From the NCBI GenBank assembly GCA_015231995.1, contig JADGAO010000111.1:1-10136 (forward strand): a DNA stretch of 10,136 nt, written 5' to 3'. Shown here in pieces: positions 1 through 7,033 of the stretch. Both the position numbers and the translations under genes were made by a program. This DNA comes from Nitrospinota bacterium (lineage in GTDB: Bacteria; Nitrospinota_A; UBA7883; JACRLM01). A model generated the notes under the pieces. It searched no databases. It saw nothing but the letters and a program-made list of their open reading frames with translations, and had not been told where the DNA came from. Every line of letters starts with the position of its first letter. Within the stretch, counting starts at the first letter, position 1.

Positions 1-311
1 ATAACCCCGCCGGTCTGCGCCACAGCAGAGTTGCTGAAAAGCTCCGAACCAACAGCTCCCGCCGTTTCGTCGTAGAACCCCACGTTGATGAGAACCGCCG
101 GGGTTCCCCCAGTGTCCAGCTTGTCCGAGATGATCTTCGCGTTCTTCACCACGCCCAGGGCGGGGAGTTTTAGGAAACGGATAACGTCGTTGACCGCTGG
201 CAGGGATGAAGCCTTGAACTCGAAGGTCTCCTCAACCGTCGTGTCGCAGAATTCGTCCGGCGTTATGGCCGGAAACAGATATGAAGCTTTCGCGCATTCG
301 TAGTTCGCCAT
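1..311 (-). CDS. Probable virion protein downstream of the capsid gene (partial)
   Basis: The reading frame starts at ATG 311-309 and stays open through base 1, giving at least 103 residues; the C-terminus lies outside the window. A strong Shine-Dalgarno, GAGGAG at 324-319, sits 7 nt before the ATG. The start lies 15 nt after the capsid stop, so it belongs to the same operon. The visible product begins MANYECAKASYLFPAITPDE. It is a mixed hydrophobic/polar sequence with no signal peptide or membrane segment, and has a beta-rich-looking stretch around residues 45-80 (FLKLPALGVVKNAKI, then LDTGGTPAVLINVGF). I do not recognise a named family. Position immediately after the major capsid gene suggests a head decoration, cement or head-completion protein, but that is inference from synteny only. 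Confidence 0.75.
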   Translation of the reverse strand, partial: MANYECAKASYLFPAITPDEFCDTTVEETFEFKASSLPAVNDVIRFLKLPALGVVKNAKIISDKLDTGGTPAVLINVGFYDETAGAVGSELFSNSAVAQTGGV

Positions 312-318
312 TGTCTTT

Positions 319-324
319 CTCCTC
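319..324 (-). promoter_or_regulatory. Ribosome binding site of the gene after the capsid
   Basis: GAGGAG on the minus strand, 7 nt upstream of ATG 311. It fixes the start of the partial gene and lies in the short gap after the capsid stop codon. Confidence 0.7.
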
Positions 325-326
325 GC

Positions 327-1532
327 TCAGTAAGGCCGTTTGCAGGCCACGTCCAGGCACATCACTCCGAAATCCTGCCCGTCCGCCGGACTGCCAGATT
401 TTGAAAACCGCGTCTTCTTCAAACCGAATACGGAATAAGTGCCCACCGCCCGTTTGAACCCGTGATCCGACAATTCCTCCGTCCAGTTGATTCGCGCCGC
501 GCTCTCTTTGGCTCCGGCGTTGGACGATCCGTTCAGACTGCCAAACCCGATCACCGCCGCCTGCGCCCCAAGGAAGAGGCATCGTTCCGCCAAGACCGCG
601 CCCGACGCGCCATAATCGTTGAACCGGATAACTCCCGGATGTTTGTAGAGGATGACGTTGTTGTATATCCCGATATACCCTTCGTTCTGGAATATGGGAG
701 CCTTCCTTCCCTCGGCTGTGATTAAGGCGAGTTGGATGTCTTTCCAGTCCTTGTTGGTCGTGGATTGCTGAAGCCAGTAGGCGCTCCACGGGGACATGAT
801 GAGGATGTAATGTTTGCGCCCCTCGATCTCGAAGGTCTGCAATTGCTGAACCTGTATGGACGGGGTATCCGCCATCATCATCTCCGCCTTGGAGACGAGC
901 CTGTCTATCATCTCCAGCGAGATTGTGTCCGTGGCCTCCACCCCGGTCTTGTCTATGGCGAGTTGGTTGGCGAACATCAGGTGGTTCGTGTCCGGAGACT
1001 GCAACGGATTGTTGGCGAACCCGCCGGTTGGAGCTATCGGGTCGGATGGATTGGCCTTCCCGAAATCCAGCGGGAAATGATAGTTGGCGTTAATCCCCCT
1101 CGCGCCGGACAGGTACATGAAGAAAAGCTGATCCATCACCCGCGCCCACCATTGCCCTTCGAGGATTTTGGCCTTCTCCCGCAAATCCCAGAGCATGTAC
1201 TGGTCTTCCACCAGCGTTCCGGTGTTTGTGCCGCCACGCATGATGTGGATGAAAAGCTGGTCTTTGAGAAAATCCATCTTTTCTTCCCTGCCCGACAGCG
1301 TGTCGTAGTGCATCACCGGGGTCATCTGTTTCTGGCCAAGAAGCGAAAAGGATAGCGACGCACCTTTCTGTTTCTCGAAATTGGTGAGTATCTGGATCGG
1401 CTTTAGCGCCATCTCGCCTTTGCCGACCAGATTGCCCATGAAAAAGGATTTTTGCGTCGCCTGGATGAACAGCTCCTGCTGGTAAAGCTTGATGGCCTGC
1501 TCGTCCGCCGCAGTGATAATTGTCTGCGCCAT
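327..1532 (-). CDS. Major capsid protein, N4-gp56 family
   Basis: A 401-residue protein beginning MAQTIITAADEQAIKLYQQE. I chose ATG 1532 over an in-frame TTG at 1550 because the TTG lies in the Shine-Dalgarno itself (GGAGGG at 1548-1543, 10 nt before the ATG). It matches the N4-gp56 major capsid pattern: a region at about residues 68-98 with LSGREEKMDFLKDQLFIHIMRGG, the TNTGT...LWDLREKAK segment at about 102-123, then a helix with WWARVMDQLFFMYLSGARG ending near 146. Length fits the family. The product would form the icosahedral shell. It follows a scaffold-like gene and a small CsrA-like gene, the usual place for a capsid gene after the scaffold. A 72-nt leader separates it from the previous stop, the longest gap inside the operon, and holds a GGA-loop hairpin that may control its translation. 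Confidence 0.92.
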   Translation of the reverse strand: MAQTIITAADEQAIKLYQQELFIQATQKSFFMGNLVGKGEMALKPIQILTNFEKQKGASLSFSLLGQKQMTPVMHYDTLSGREEKMDFLKDQLFIHIMRGGTNTGTLVEDQYMLWDLREKAKILEGQWWARVMDQLFFMYLSGARGINANYHFPLDFGKANPSDPIAPTGGFANNPLQSPDTNHLMFANQLAIDKTGVEATDTISLEMIDRLVSKAEMMMADTPSIQVQQLQTFEIEGRKHYILIMSPWSAYWLQQSTTNKDWKDIQLALITAEGRKAPIFQNEGYIGIYNNVILYKHPGVIRFNDYGASGAVLAERCLFLGAQAAVIGFGSLNGSSNAGAKESAARINWTEELSDHGFKRAVGTYSVFGLKKTRFSKSGSPADGQDFGVMCLDVACKRPY

Positions 1533-1542
1533 GTGAAAGACA

Positions 1543-1548
1543 CCCTCC
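1543..1548 (-). promoter_or_regulatory. Capsid gene Shine-Dalgarno
   Basis: GGAGGG on the minus strand, 10 nt upstream of ATG 1532. It decides between the ATG start and an upstream in-frame TTG at 1550. It contains a GGA triplet, relevant to the CsrA-like gene just upstream. Confidence 0.75.
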
Positions 1549-1568
1549 AAAAGTTGAAAAACCGTTGA

Positions 1569-1590
1569 AGGCCCGTGTCCTACGGCGCCC
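1569..1590 (-). promoter_or_regulatory. GGA-loop hairpin in the capsid leader
   Basis: On the minus-strand transcript, CCGU (1585-1582) pairs with ACGG (1576-1573) and closes a 5-nt loop AGGAC (1581-1577). Past a single bulged G (1586), GGC (1589-1587) pairs with GCC (1572-1570), and a G-U pair can follow (1590 with 1569). The exposed loop carries GGA. There is no U-tract, so this is not an obvious terminator. It lies between the CsrA-like gene and the capsid gene. CsrA-family proteins bind GGA in hairpin loops, so it is a candidate regulatory element; that role is inference. Confidence 0.45.
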
Positions 1591-1604
1591 TGCTGATTGA
1601 ACCG

Positions 1605-1793
1605 CTAACTATCCGTTGTATGCCCAGGATCGCTCACCCGCACCGAGCGCGGAGCTCGAACCACAAGAATCATGCAACCCTTCCGTTTCTTCCCAGTGAT
1701 GGTTATTTTTCCGTTGCCCTCAAGCTCGAAGGTCTCGCCATCCGATAACCGGATAACTTTCGCGCTCGCGTCATCCACGACAGGTTCCGTCAT
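1605..1793 (-). CDS. CsrA/RsmA-like small RNA-binding protein
   Basis: A 62-residue protein from ATG 1793, whose ATGA overlaps the scaffold stop (TGA 1792-1790); this coupling is why I chose it. An upstream in-frame ATG at 1829, with GGAAGGA before it, would give 74 residues. Residues 13-53 resemble the CsrA fold: VIRLSDGETF (CsrA ILTRRVGETL), GKITITG at 28-34 (CsrA VTVTVLG), and MILVVRAPRSVRV at 41-53 (CsrA VRIGVNAPKEVAV). GET-to-AP spacing is 28 residues, against 27 in E. coli CsrA. CsrA dimers bind GGA motifs in mRNA leaders and block or stabilise translation. Oddities: an N-terminal extension of about 11 residues, no match to the RNA-contacting Arg44 of CsrA (Asp55 aligns there), and no C-terminal helix. 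It may therefore be divergent in RNA binding, or a structural protein with a similar beta-fold. Confidence 0.6.
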   Translation of the reverse strand: MTEPVVDDASAKVIRLSDGETFELEGNGKITITGKKRKGCMILVVRAPRSVRVSDPGHTTDS

Positions 1794-2767
1794 CTCAACC
1801 CCATCGCCTGCCGTTTCATCCTGTCCCATTTCATCCTTCCTTCCGGAGTGGATACCATGCCGAACGCCTGATTCTCCTGATCGTCATACGATTGCCGGAG
1901 ATACGCCGATATACCGGAATCGTTTCCAGCGTCCGACGGAGCGGCGGACGGCACGTTGGCAAGGCTCATCGGCGGAGCCGCAGGAGCCGGACGAGCCGGA
2001 GGCGGGGTCGAAGGGTTAACCGGCTGGCCGCCTTCACCCTTCAGCGTTGGTTGCGGGTTGATCTTTGTGGTTATCTCCGCCGCCCGTTTCACCGCTTCCA
2101 TCTCCGGATATCCCGCTTTGATAAAATCGTCCCGTAAATCTATGTAGCCGTTGTAAACAGCCTGATCGAACTTCTCCGCTCCGGCCTGCATGTACGGGGC
2201 GGACTGAAAAAACTCCCGTTCCGCCATGTACGCCCGGCTCAACGACTGCTCCGCGTAGAGGTTGTTTAAAGCCTCCGCTTTGGCCGATTCCCGCAGATGG
2301 TTGTTGATCTCCACCCGTTTGGCCGCCGCCTTGTCGTAATCCCCATCGGCGACTAAATCCATGTACTCTTTCTCCGCGCCAGCCATGTCGAACGGGGGAA
2401 GGGATGGAGTTTCAGCCGGTTCACGTTCCGTTTCTCCACGGCCACGGGTGGCCATGTACATCATCCCTTCAAGCCGGTGTTTGTCAGCTTCCGCCTTCTG
2501 CAAGCGTTCCCTTAACTCACGCTCCGTTTCCGATGGAACGGGGGCGGGTTCAGGAACCGGGGAAGCGGGGGTTTCAGGCGTAACCGATCCCGCGTCTCCA
2601 GATTCCGCGTCCTCTCCAGGAGCGGTTTCACTCCCCGGTTGTCCGGCCTTGATAGCGTTTATGGCGTTGACCTCGTGATCCAGAAAAGGATGCTGATCCG
2701 CCGGGGATGTTTGCGCCGGAACCGCTGGGGCGGAATTGGCCGTTGTATCGTTCGTCTGATCGTTCAT
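1790..2767 (-). CDS. Probable capsid scaffolding protein
   Basis: A 325-residue protein from ATG 2767, with Shine-Dalgarno GGAGGG at 2782-2777, 9 nt upstream. It is low in aromatics and rich in Ala, Pro, Glu and Asp. Residues about 20-82 form an acidic Pro/Ser/Thr-rich, probably disordered arm. Residues about 82-105 (ETERELRERLQKAEADKHRL) look coiled-coil, and a long helical, charged region follows at about 125-225. A second Pro/Ala-rich linker at about 235-275 leads to a basic C-terminal helix ending KWDRMKRQAMGLR. A short basic C-terminal helix is typical of scaffolds that contact the coat protein. Position between portal and major capsid genes is the classical scaffold slot. No sequence family is recognised with certainty; the call rests on composition and synteny. 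Its stop overlaps the next start as ATGA. Confidence 0.7.
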   Translation of the reverse strand: MNDQTNDTTANSAPAVPAQTSPADQHPFLDHEVNAINAIKAGQPGSETAPGEDAESGDAGSVTPETPASPVPEPAPVPSETERELRERLQKAEADKHRLEGMMYMATRGRGETEREPAETPSLPPFDMAGAEKEYMDLVADGDYDKAAAKRVEINNHLRESAKAEALNNLYAEQSLSRAYMAEREFFQSAPYMQAGAEKFDQAVYNGYIDLRDDFIKAGYPEMEAVKRAAEITTKINPQPTLKGEGGQPVNPSTPPPARPAPAAPPMSLANVPSAAPSDAGNDSGISAYLRQSYDDQENQAFGMVSTPEGRMKWDRMKRQAMGLR

Positions 2768-2794
2768 CTTTTAAAACCCTCCGTGTTAAATCCT

Positions 2795-4924
2795 TCAAAT
2801 CGGCAGTGGCGAATGACCTGCCCGCATACCAGCTTCCGTTTCCGCTCCGGATTCGATGATGTCCGCCAGCCGTCCGGCCTGTGGAGACATCAATAACTGG
2901 CCTCCAACATTCATCGCATCCCCGCTGGCTCTCACCGAATCGCCTTTGGCCTGTATCCTCAACCGGTTCGCCTCCGCGAGTTTCTTCTCTATGTCCGCCC
3001 TCAAACTCTCCGCCTCAAGCCGGGCCGATTCCTGTTTCGCCGGATCGTCCCCGCTCATGCTGGCGATAACCTCCCGATACCGTTTGAGAAGATCGTCTTT
3101 GCCCGGTATGTCGCTGATCTGGATCAGGATGTCGAAGAACCGGAACGACACGTCCGGCGGCATGGCCTTGACAACTTCCGCCATCTGCTCGTACTGCATC
3201 TGTTTGAACGTGGCGTGTTGCGGGGTCTCGGTTATAACCACGTCCGCCCTTGTCTTTGTGATGTCATTTTGCCATTCCCATCCGCCGGTTTCGGGATTCA
3301 CGGAAGGTTTATTGATCTCGATCCACCTGGCGCCTTTCTCGCCAGCGACCCGGACAACCTGCGGCTTCGTGAAATACTGCTCTATCAGGCTCAACTTCTT
3401 CTCCTGATGTTTCCACACCGCCAGCGACAGGTTCTCGAACAGGTACGCCGTCGTGAGCGATCCCTGTTGTTGTTTGGCCAGTATCGCCTTGCCGCTCACC
3501 GCCGACGTGTCCCGTCCAAGGTTTTCGTCGGTAACGCCGCTCGCCCTCATCATGAAATCCCGCGAGCTTTGAGCCAGCGACACATAGTCCCCGGCCAGTC
3601 CCCGATCCGTAACCCGGCGAACCTTCCCTTCGGTCAGGGCGTTCTTGCTCCATATGAGAACACCGTTCGGGCTGGAGGCCGCTTTGGTGTTGTGGTGAAG
3701 GGCGTTGGGAATAGAGGCGGGCAATGCGTCCTCCTCCATCTCTATCTGGTTCGTCCCCATGATGAACAACGCCTGCAAATAAAACCGGTTCGTGTAATCC
3801 TGGGCTGATCGCAACTTGCGCGGTATCCCGTAACATGCGCCGTCCTTGTCCCGGACGTTCGCCCATATCGGAGTGAATGGAAACTTATTGTGACGGTACG
3901 GAGACCTTACATCCGAAAGGACAACCGTTTTTGAAATTATCGCCACCCGCGTTTCGTAATGGATGGAGTCGTAAAGCGAAGACGTGTCCTGATTGGCGTA
4001 TTCGGACATGGCCGAATCCTGGCCGTTGAACGCCATGCCCCTGAACGGCCCCGACAGAAACCGTTTTCCCCTGGTGAAAGCCCTGTACCAGCACTCGAAC
4101 AGCCAGACAATTTTCCGTTTATTTTGCGCGTGCATAGCCGACGAAGATTCAAAAGGCGTGGACGCGAAACCTTCCGCGTTCACCGTGAAGACGTGGGATG
4201 GGGCTGATTTGACGCTCTCCAGAAACTCTTCAATCGTTTCATGCGTCGTCGCGTCTTTTTCAAGGGTTTCCGCCTTGTCTGGAAACAGAACCTTCGCCAA
4301 GTCCAGTTCCACCGGTTTCACACGGAATATGAACCGTCCGTCCTCGTCGAGGTTGCGGGCGTTAAGATGGTCGTAGATGATGTTGCGCCAGCTTTCCACG
4401 TTGTCGTATACCGGCTGGTCTTCCTCGTCGCCCCGGACTCCGCATTCCAGCCAGCCCACGCCGACGTTGACCGCCGATGTGAACCCCTTGTTTTTCACGA
4501 AATGAAACCGCGTGTCATCATCCACGAATTTCATCAGGTCGCCTTTTATCTCCGCGTCCTGCCAGTTTCCCTCTTGCCGTGGCAATACGCGGTAATCAAC
4601 CTTGTTCTGCGCCGCCACGCCCGCGAGCCAGTCGCAGAACAAACCGATCTCGTTCATGCAGACCGGCGATTTGCCGTTCAGCTTTTTCACTTCGTCGTCC
4701 GACCACTGAACCCCGTCCCGGTAATCGGCGTCCACGGCCTGTTCTTTCCGGTTCTGGGACAGCGCATCGTATGAATGCCAGAACCAGTCCATGAGTTTCT
4801 TGTGAAGTTTTTCCAGCCGCTCATCTTTCGGCTCGGCGTTCACATGCCCCGTCCGATCCTGTTCCGGTCGTACAACCGGAACGGAATCATCGTTCGACCA
4901 GGCCGTTTCCATCGCGCCAGCCAT
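2795..4924 (-). CDS. Portal protein, P22 type
   Basis: A 709-residue protein from ATG 4924, which overlaps the terminase stop by one base (TAATG). It forms the dodecameric ring at the capsid vertex through which DNA is packaged and ejected. An N-terminal helical region is followed by a typical P22-type portal segment: YRDGVQW at about 68-74, PVCMNEIGLFCDWLAGVAAQNK at about 87-108, and YRVLPR near 111-116. A PFTPIWA segment with CYGIPRKLRSAQDYTNR lies mid-protein, also typical of this family. The last 80 residues include a charged helix rich in Glu, Lys and Ala at about 630-660, like the C-terminal barrel/coiled-coil region of P22-like portals. Length is close to that of P22 gp1 (about 725). 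A second in-frame ATG at codon 5 is possible, but the first fits the coupling. Confidence 0.88.
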   Translation of the reverse strand: MAGAMETAWSNDDSVPVVRPEQDRTGHVNAEPKDERLEKLHKKLMDWFWHSYDALSQNRKEQAVDADYRDGVQWSDDEVKKLNGKSPVCMNEIGLFCDWLAGVAAQNKVDYRVLPRQEGNWQDAEIKGDLMKFVDDDTRFHFVKNKGFTSAVNVGVGWLECGVRGDEEDQPVYDNVESWRNIIYDHLNARNLDEDGRFIFRVKPVELDLAKVLFPDKAETLEKDATTHETIEEFLESVKSAPSHVFTVNAEGFASTPFESSSAMHAQNKRKIVWLFECWYRAFTRGKRFLSGPFRGMAFNGQDSAMSEYANQDTSSLYDSIHYETRVAIISKTVVLSDVRSPYRHNKFPFTPIWANVRDKDGACYGIPRKLRSAQDYTNRFYLQALFIMGTNQIEMEEDALPASIPNALHHNTKAASSPNGVLIWSKNALTEGKVRRVTDRGLAGDYVSLAQSSRDFMMRASGVTDENLGRDTSAVSGKAILAKQQQGSLTTAYLFENLSLAVWKHQEKKLSLIEQYFTKPQVVRVAGEKGARWIEINKPSVNPETGGWEWQNDITKTRADVVITETPQHATFKQMQYEQMAEVVKAMPPDVSFRFFDILIQISDIPGKDDLLKRYREVIASMSGDDPAKQESARLEAESLRADIEKKLAEANRLRIQAKGDSVRASGDAMNVGGQLLMSPQAGRLADIIESGAETEAGMRAGHSPLPI

Positions 4925-6489
4925 TAGCCGGTCTTCCAGTGATAGGAGCCTTCGACTTTCGCCAATTGCTCCGTGAGATCGCCGTTCACCGCCGATACAG
5001 CGTCAAGCTCCGCGAATGTCAGGACAGCCGCGTCATACCCGTCCGGAGACCGCCCGCCGGGAACCCGTTTCCCGTATTCCTTCTTGCTTTCGATCTTCAA
5101 CCGGTTCGATACGTCCGCCCCATAACCAAACGCCAGCAAATCCGTGGCGAACTCGTCCGAATCGGGTATCTGTACGCCAAGCGGGTCTTTCATCCATTCG
5201 AGTAACCGCGCCGCCATCTCCGCCCGTTTGTTGTGATAGCGTTCCTTGTCTATCCCGTCCGTCGTGGCGCTGTTCACGCCGACGGCCACGTTTCCCAATC
5301 CGCGATGGTAAAGAATGTCGCAGATGGTGGAGCCGATCCCGATGGAGTCCACGAACACCCTGTATGGGTTGTGTTTCGTTATCAGGTTGTGGATGAGGTT
5401 CGCCACTTCCACGCCGTCCTTGCCCTGATGGTAGTCAACCCGGCTCATACAGCGGCCACGCCGGAACACAACCGCCGTCCTGTCCCCATCCCGCGACACC
5501 GCTGGATCAACCCCGATCACAAGCGGCGGGACATATTTGGCTGGATCGAATTCCACCAGCGTTTTTCGCGCTTTCATCACAAGAGCCGGGGGAATGAACG
5601 ATTCGTGGCCGGTGGTCTGAAACGCTTCCGTCGCAGTGGCGGGGTATTCCTGCATGAACCGTTCGATTTTCCCGTTGAAATCGTCCCGTATCTTGTTCCG
5701 TCGCCATACCACCTGTTCCAGCGTCAACCCGAATAGCTGAATCAGGTCTTTCTCCTCCGCTGTTGGAGCGAACCCCTGCGGAACCGGCGAGGCGTACTCT
5801 CCCATCCAAAACCACGGGATGAAGATAAAGATGAACTCGCTTTGACCCGATTCCGCTTTCTGGCAGAGCGGATAGAAAACCGGATCTAACCCGTTGGCCG
5901 TGGACTCGTAAACTATCTCCGTTCCCTCATCACCGACTGCCTGCAACAACCCTTCCTGGATGTTCATGGCGTTGGGTGAATGCGCCACTTCCGACCAGTG
6001 CAGGTACTGGACGGTCTGGCTTCTACCCGTTGTCTTGTTTCCCGCCGTGCCGACTTTGTACCCAGACCGAAGCCTGTCGAAGAAAAGTTCTTTCTCGCTC
6101 GCTTTCCCCGCGAGCGGTCTTAAATCCGGGTGGCATCGCTCATGGAAAAGGTCAACCATCTCGAAGATGTTCTTCGTCGCCTCTTCCTGATGGGTGAGGA
6201 TGAACGTCCGCACACCTTCGTTGAATATGGTCTTGTGATAGAACCGGCCTTCGATGTAGGTGGAGATGCCTTCCTGTCTCGCTTTGAGGATTACCGCCCG
6301 AACTTTGCCGGTCTCGCGCCTTTGCTTCTCCAAAGTCTCATGGACATGCCGCTGGGCGCGGTTCAACTCGAACGGCACAATACCGCGATTCTTTGTCCGA
6401 ATCTTCAGGATATGCCTGGCGAACCACGGGAAATCCGTCATCGCCCGCATCCGGACGCTCTTCCTTATCTCCACGATCTCAGGCGGCAT
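4924..6489 (-). CDS. Terminase large subunit (ATPase and nuclease)
   Basis: A 521-residue protein that pumps DNA into the prohead and cuts it. I chose ATG 6489 because AAGGAGG (6505-6499) lies 9 nt upstream; an in-frame ATG at 6534 adds 15 residues but lacks a comparable site. ATPase motifs: Walker A-like KARQEGIS at 69-76 (the ARQ-G-S form common in terminases), Walker B VQYLHWSE at 160-167 with catalytic Glu167, and coupling motif ESTANG at 195-200. RNase H-like nuclease acidic residues: Asp328 in VIGVDPAVSRDGDRT, Asp381 in VFVDSIGIG, and Asp486 in SPDGYDAAVLTF. All key residues are present, so the gene looks intact. It overlaps the terS-like gene by 11 nt and is coupled to the portal gene. 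Confidence 0.93.
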   Translation of the reverse strand: MPPEIVEIRKSVRMRAMTDFPWFARHILKIRTKNRGIVPFELNRAQRHVHETLEKQRRETGKVRAVILKARQEGISTYIEGRFYHKTIFNEGVRTFILTHQEEATKNIFEMVDLFHERCHPDLRPLAGKASEKELFFDRLRSGYKVGTAGNKTTGRSQTVQYLHWSEVAHSPNAMNIQEGLLQAVGDEGTEIVYESTANGLDPVFYPLCQKAESGQSEFIFIFIPWFWMGEYASPVPQGFAPTAEEKDLIQLFGLTLEQVVWRRNKIRDDFNGKIERFMQEYPATATEAFQTTGHESFIPPALVMKARKTLVEFDPAKYVPPLVIGVDPAVSRDGDRTAVVFRRGRCMSRVDYHQGKDGVEVANLIHNLITKHNPYRVFVDSIGIGSTICDILYHRGLGNVAVGVNSATTDGIDKERYHNKRAEMAARLLEWMKDPLGVQIPDSDEFATDLLAFGYGADVSNRLKIESKKEYGKRVPGGRSPDGYDAAVLTFAELDAVSAVNGDLTEQLAKVEGSYHWKTG

Positions 6490-7033
6490 CGGACAGAGCC
6501 TCCTTAGCCCAGCGGACAAATTCCTCGTGTCCATCGTCGGATTTGGGATCGTTCAGCCCCTTGATGAGACGGTATTTTTCAATCGCAACGCCAGCCGCGT
6601 CCGCTATCGTCTTGGCCTCTTTCGGATCAAGGCCGCCAGTCTCTGTTTTCGCCCTGACCTGCCGGTTCAAGTCTTTCACGATAAGCGCGTAAAGCTCCGC
6701 CCCGGCCTCCATCACCTCGATGTCGGTCATGGCCGAAGTTCGGATAAGTTCGGAGACCGAACTTCCCTCCGAACTTTTACCGGAAACGCCCGCAAGATGG
6801 CTTTTCACCATCTCGCGTTTCACTCCTGATGCGTCCCGAACCCAGCCTTTCTGCCTGGCTTTCTTGCGGATGGCGGTATCCGTCACGCCGTGGCGTCTCC
6901 CGATCTCCATGATCGAAATCTCCCCGGCGCGGTATTCCGCCTCTATCTCAAGCCAGTTGGCTTTGCGGCCAGTGGCGCGGCCACTGCGATCTTGCGCTAC
7001 CGCGCAATGATCCAAAAGAACGCCCTTGTTCAT
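6479..7033 (-). CDS. Probable terminase small subunit (HTH protein)
   Basis: A 184-residue protein from ATG 7033, overlapping the preceding stop as ATGA. An in-frame ATG at 7084 would add 17 residues containing three cysteines. Residues about 27-64 form a helix-turn-helix (WLEIEAEYRAGEIS, then IMEIGRRHGVTDTAIRKKAR, QKGW), the arrangement seen in many phage small terminases. A Ser-rich linker follows at about 84-100, then a helical, charged C-terminal half that could oligomerise or contact TerL. Small terminases recognise the packaging site and load the large subunit. Position immediately before terL supports this. The gene contains a symmetric cluster of four AAGTTCGG octamers and two GC-rich hairpins, features expected of a pac site lying within terS. 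A different HTH regulator is the alternative. Confidence 0.75.
   Translation of the reverse strand: MNKGVLLDHCAVAQDRSGRATGRKANWLEIEAEYRAGEISIMEIGRRHGVTDTAIRKKARQKGWVRDASGVKREMVKSHLAGVSGKSSEGSSVSELIRTSAMTDIEVMEAGAELYALIVKDLNRQVRAKTETGGLDPKEAKTIADAAGVAIEKYRLIKGLNDPKSDDGHEEFVRWAKEALSDAA
6499..6505 (-). promoter_or_regulatory. Shine-Dalgarno setting the large terminase start
   Basis: AAGGAGG on the minus strand, inside the last codons of the terS-like gene and 9 nt upstream of ATG 6489. It is one of the strongest sites in the operon and argues for 6489 rather than 6534 as the start. Confidence 0.75.
6733..6776. repeat. Four-copy AAGTTCGG octamer cluster inside terS
   Basis: AAGTTCGG occurs at 6736-6743 and 6746-6753, and its reverse complement CCGAACTT at 6757-6764 and 6769-6776. 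The two inner copies form a perfect 8-bp inverted repeat around AGA; the outer two are nested symmetrically around nearly the same centre. The first copy is also part of an 11-bp palindrome, CCGAAGTTCGG (6733-6743). The array falls in the Ser-rich linker codons of the terS-like gene, where protein sequence is probably less constrained. It could be a TerS recognition (pac) site or a stem in the mRNA. Confidence 0.7.
6970..7007. repeat. Two adjacent GC-rich hairpins in the 5' part of terS
   Basis: CAGTGGC (6970-6976) and GCCACTG (6980-6986) form a 7-bp stem with a 3-nt spacer. TTGCGC (6992-6997) and GCGCAA (7002-7007) form a 6-bp stem with a 4-nt spacer, extendable past one bulge. The two lie 5 bp apart, within the first 20 codons of the terS-like gene. 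They may be RNA structures affecting translation or part of a packaging site. Confidence 0.5.

Noticed and set aside
232..789. Second minus-strand frame overlapping the capsid gene
   Set aside because: Frame-shifted copy of capsid codons with Arg/Gly-rich composition and no independent start signal.
732..1355. Long plus-strand open frame opposite the capsid gene
   Set aside because: It is antisense to a clear N4-gp56 capsid gene and its product has Arg/His/Pro-rich shadow composition with no recognisable domain.
1569..1590. Rho-independent terminator before the capsid gene
   Set aside because: The stem is short and bulged and no run of U follows; the operon continues into the capsid gene.
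3215..4774. Plus-strand open frames opposite the portal gene
   Set aside because: They mirror the GC-rich portal codons; no ribosome sites or family features.
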